Part shown: piece after piece, positions 22,873 to 23,896 of the stretch
How the letters are laid out: each line of letters opens with the position of its first letter
Position numbering within the stretch: the stretch's first letter is position 1
Source: Patescibacteria group bacterium
GTDB lineage: Bacteria > Patescibacteria > Paceibacteria > UBA6257 > 2-01-FULL-56-20
Direction of reading: 5' to 3'
Length of the DNA: 23,896 bases
NCBI GenBank assembly: GCA_023484365.1
Contig: JAMDBA010000076.1
Coordinates: 1 to 23,896 of the forward strand
Notes under the pieces: generated by a model
What the model was told of the DNA's origin: nothing
Seen by the model: the letters and a program-made list of their open reading frames with translations, nothing else
Database searches by the model: none
Made by a program: the position numbers and the translations under genes

Positions 22873-23322
22873 ATGCACGGAGCAGAGAAAAATATTTTCA
22901 CTCTTGAAGTCAATTACGACCTGAGCGTTGAAGAGGCTATTAAGGCTGGGAGGTATGATCATTATGATGGCAATATCAATGGGTATAATTTCCCATCAAG
23001 CCGAAAAGGGAAGGCGGAAATAGAGATTATCCTACTTCATTTTAATCACCGAGGCGACATCGGAGCGGATGAGGTGTTCAGGGAAATGGAAAAACAGGGA
23101 TTGAGAGCCGCCGAATTACCCGAGCTACTTGCTTTCGGAGCTAAGTATAATAAAGTGCAATGCAAGTTTCCTGTAGCCGCTCTTGGTTCGGTGTGGGAGA
23201 ACATAAGGCGTCATGACGTTGCGGTCCTCTACGGGAAACCTTTCGGTGCCCGCCACCTAGAGAGGGGCTGCCTTGAAAGCAGCTGGTACCCGTTTTTTCG
23301 CTTTGCCGCTATCCGCAAATAA
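22873..23322 (+). CDS. CPR-type small conserved protein, function unknown
   Basis: This 149-residue protein resembles a small family I associate with Parcubacteria-like genomes, where related copies occur with no known function. Recognisable parts are EEAIKAGRYDHYDGNI with NFP after it, IEIILLHFNHRGDIGADEVF, the core LRAAELPELLAFGAKYNKVQ, FPVAALGSVWENIRRHDVAV, and the ending SSWYPFFRFAAIRK. No signal peptide, membrane helix or cysteine pair is seen. The mix of a helix before ELLAFG and strands after suggests a compact cytoplasmic alpha/beta domain. The start is set by AGGAG 8 bases upstream. It is a single-gene unit driven by the duplicated promoter. Family membership is from memory of the motif pattern, and the function is not known to me. 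Confidence 0.85.
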   Translation: MHGAEKNIFTLEVNYDLSVEEAIKAGRYDHYDGNINGYNFPSSRKGKAEIEIILLHFNHRGDIGADEVFREMEKQGLRAAELPELLAFGAKYNKVQCKFPVAALGSVWENIRRHDVAVLYGKPFGARHLERGCLESSWYPFFRFAAIRK

Positions 23323-23332
23323 TTAAAACTTT

Positions 23333-23367
23333 GCCCGCAGAAGATTTTACTCTCTGCGGGCTTTTTA
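23333..23367 (+). terminator. Terminator of the 149-residue gene
   Basis: GCCCGCAG (23333-23340) pairs with CTGCGGGC (23354-23361) across a 13-base loop, followed by TTTTTATT. Confidence 0.8.
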
Positions 23368-23369
23368 TT

Positions 23370-23390
23370 GCCCGCATAAAACTGCGGGCG
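23370..23390. repeat. Second hairpin carrying the 15-base direct repeat
   Basis: GCCCGCA-TAAAAC-TGCGGGC (23370-23389). Its right part (23376-23390) is the same 15 bases as 22731-22745. No T run follows, so it is not a terminator. Confidence 0.6.
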
Positions 23391-23413
23391 AAAGCCGCAG
23401 AGATTTATTTTAA

Positions 23414-23426
23414 TTTAGCGGCTAAA
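23414..23426. repeat. Junction palindrome 3
   Basis: TTTAGCGGCTAAA, identical to junction 1. The identity extends to 20 bases, TTTTAATTTAGCGGCTAAAA (23408-23427 and 22117-22136). Confidence 0.7.
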
Positions 23427-23470
23427 ACTTAAAATATTTCTTTATCCTTGACTTATTTCTGTTTCGGCCG
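23422..23470. repeat. Composite of two pieces of the adjacent exonuclease gene
   Basis: Bases 23422-23441 match 23763-23782 (3' end of the minus-strand gene) at 19 of 20, in direct orientation. Bases 23443-23470 are a perfect 28-base inverted copy of 23869-23896 (its interior), up to the window edge. The 86 bases that separate the two pieces in the gene are missing here. Confidence 0.85.
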
Positions 23471-23475
23471 ATAAT
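23448..23475 (+). promoter_or_regulatory. Promoter of the 66-residue gene
   Basis: TTGACT (23448-23453), a 16-base spacer and GATAAT (23470-23475). The -35 and spacer lie inside the inverted copy of exonuclease coding sequence. A leader of about 30 bases ends with AAAAGGAGCTGATA before the ATG. Confidence 0.55.
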
Positions 23476-23511
23476 TTAGTCAGAAAATTAAAAAGTTAAA
23501 AGGAGCTGATA

Positions 23512-23712
23512 ATGGGAGGATTTTTCGGAGTAAAACACGGGAGATATTTTAGAATACTCCCCAAAGAATTGCCCTGTCCCTTTATTAACAATGACGATAT
23601 TAAAAGAATCCTTGCGAACAAAAGAGAAGCTAATAATTTAGAAAAAATCAATTTAAAAAACAGGAAAACATTGATTGATACAATACAGCGTATAATTCTA
23701 AAGCGGGACTGA
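23512..23712 (+). CDS. Small basic protein of 66 residues, unknown
   Basis: I do not recognise this protein. It starts MGGFFGVKHGRYFRILPKEL, has a CPF segment, then a charged helical C-terminal half (IKRILANKREANNLEKI, then NRKTLIDTIQRIILKRD). It is basic overall, with one cysteine and no membrane helix. That it is a real gene is supported by a clear Shine-Dalgarno (AGGAG, 7 bases before the ATG), a plausible promoter, and a terminator whose stem begins within the last codons and whose loop contains the stop codon. It could bind nucleic acid or act as a small regulator; nothing visible decides. It is convergent with the exonuclease-like gene at the right edge. Confidence 0.6.
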   Translation: MGGFFGVKHGRYFRILPKELPCPFINNDDIKRILANKREANNLEKINLKNRKTLIDTIQRIILKRD

Positions 23713-23727
23713 TATCCCGCTTTTTTT
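23699..23727. terminator. Terminator of the 66-residue gene
   Basis: AAGCGGGA-CTGATA-TCCCGCTT (23701-23722) is followed by seven Ts. The TGA stop lies in the loop. The reverse strand has a weaker T tract, so it may serve the convergent gene as well. Confidence 0.85.
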
Positions 23728-23753
23728 ATTAATTCGTAATTTACAGCCCATAA

Positions 23754-23766
23754 TTAGCGATTCTAA
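23754..23766. repeat. Junction palindrome 4 (divergent)
   Basis: TTAG-CGATT-CTAA, a looser version of the other junction palindromes. It overlaps the stop codon of the minus-strand gene, and the following ACTTAAAATA matches the sequence after junction 3. Confidence 0.45.
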
Positions 23767-23896
23767 AACTTAAAATACTTCTGCCAGTAATCGTAAAGCT
23801 CGGCGGTCGCCCGCAAGTCGCCGACGTTATACCGCGCGATATCCTCGTATTTCTTTTCTTTGAACAGCCGGCCGAAACAGAAATAAGTCAAGGATA
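23763..23896 (-). CDS. 3'-5' exonuclease-like (RNase H fold) protein, C-terminal part
   Basis: An open minus-strand frame runs from the window edge to TAG at 23763-23765, giving 43 residues. The visible part includes YFCFGRLFKEKKYEDIARYN and then VGDLRATAELYDYWQKYFKF at the C-terminus. The Y-N-x-G-D-x-x-A-T-x-x-L-Y pattern matches the last exonuclease motif (Y-x-x-x-D) of DnaQ-like or family B polymerase-like 3'-5' exonucleases. The natural stop right after it suggests a stand-alone exonuclease domain with no polymerase. The start and most of the gene lie beyond the window. Parts of this gene are copied, one direct and one inverted, in front of the 66-residue gene. Confidence 0.7.
   Translation of the reverse strand, partial: SLTYFCFGRLFKEKKYEDIARYNVGDLRATAELYDYWQKYFKF

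Noticed and set aside
21536..23727. A classical integron with attC sites
   Set aside because: No integrase gene is seen, the cassettes carry their own promoters, and the junction palindromes are too short for attC.
1..23896. CRISPR array, insertion sequence or transposase
   Set aside because: No regularly spaced direct repeats, no Cas-like proteins and no transposase motifs were found on either strand.

Overview
The window reads as a chromosomal segment of a Candidate Phyla Radiation (Patescibacteria, probably Parcubacteria-like) bacterium. This is an inference from several sequence features. The DNA is AT-rich and lysine-rich, and the proteins are compact. There is a stand-alone 5'-3' exonuclease in place of a full DNA polymerase I. 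Three tRNA genes lack an encoded CCA. Several small proteins are of a type I associate with these genomes, notably the 149-residue protein at 22873.

Layout. Positions 1-893 hold the end of infC, then rpmI and rplT, closed by a hairpin. Positions 954-7726 are all on the minus strand and form two groups: histidine kinase-mutM-holA (3954 to 954), and ruvB-tsaE-5' exonuclease followed by an unrecognised 421-residue protein (7726 to 4030). Positions 7727-8066 hold a strong plus-strand promoter and a candidate structured RNA. The type IV pilus ATPase pilB (minus) and an rpsA-like S1 protein (plus) diverge from a 312-base promoter region. Positions 11377-11914 hold tRNA-Phe, tRNA-Arg and tRNA-Pro among tRNA fragments and repeats. 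Positions 12071-15603 hold a MacAB-type efflux operon, followed by a P-type cation ATPase. Its convergent neighbour is the operon rpsO-NYN nuclease-pnp (21165 to 18251), which suggests an RNA-decay module. From 21.2 kb to the end there is accessory DNA: four short plus-strand genes, each with its own promoter, strong Shine-Dalgarno and intrinsic terminator. Duplicated promoters and short palindromes separate them. A partial minus-strand exonuclease-like gene runs off the right edge.

Two initiation styles coexist. Core transcription units (ruvB, pilB, rpsA-like, macA-like, P-ATPase, rpsO) have a -10 box within about 4-15 bases of the start codon and no Shine-Dalgarno, so their mRNAs are probably leaderless or nearly so. 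The accessory cassettes at 21.6-23.7 kb carry roughly 20-30 base leaders with purine-rich Shine-Dalgarno sequences.

The points most worth checking are the structured RNA at about 7896-8066, the cassette array with its palindromic junctions and duplicated promoter, the promoter of the 66-residue gene that appears built from an inverted piece of the neighbouring exonuclease gene, and the shared promoter region of ruvB and pilB.
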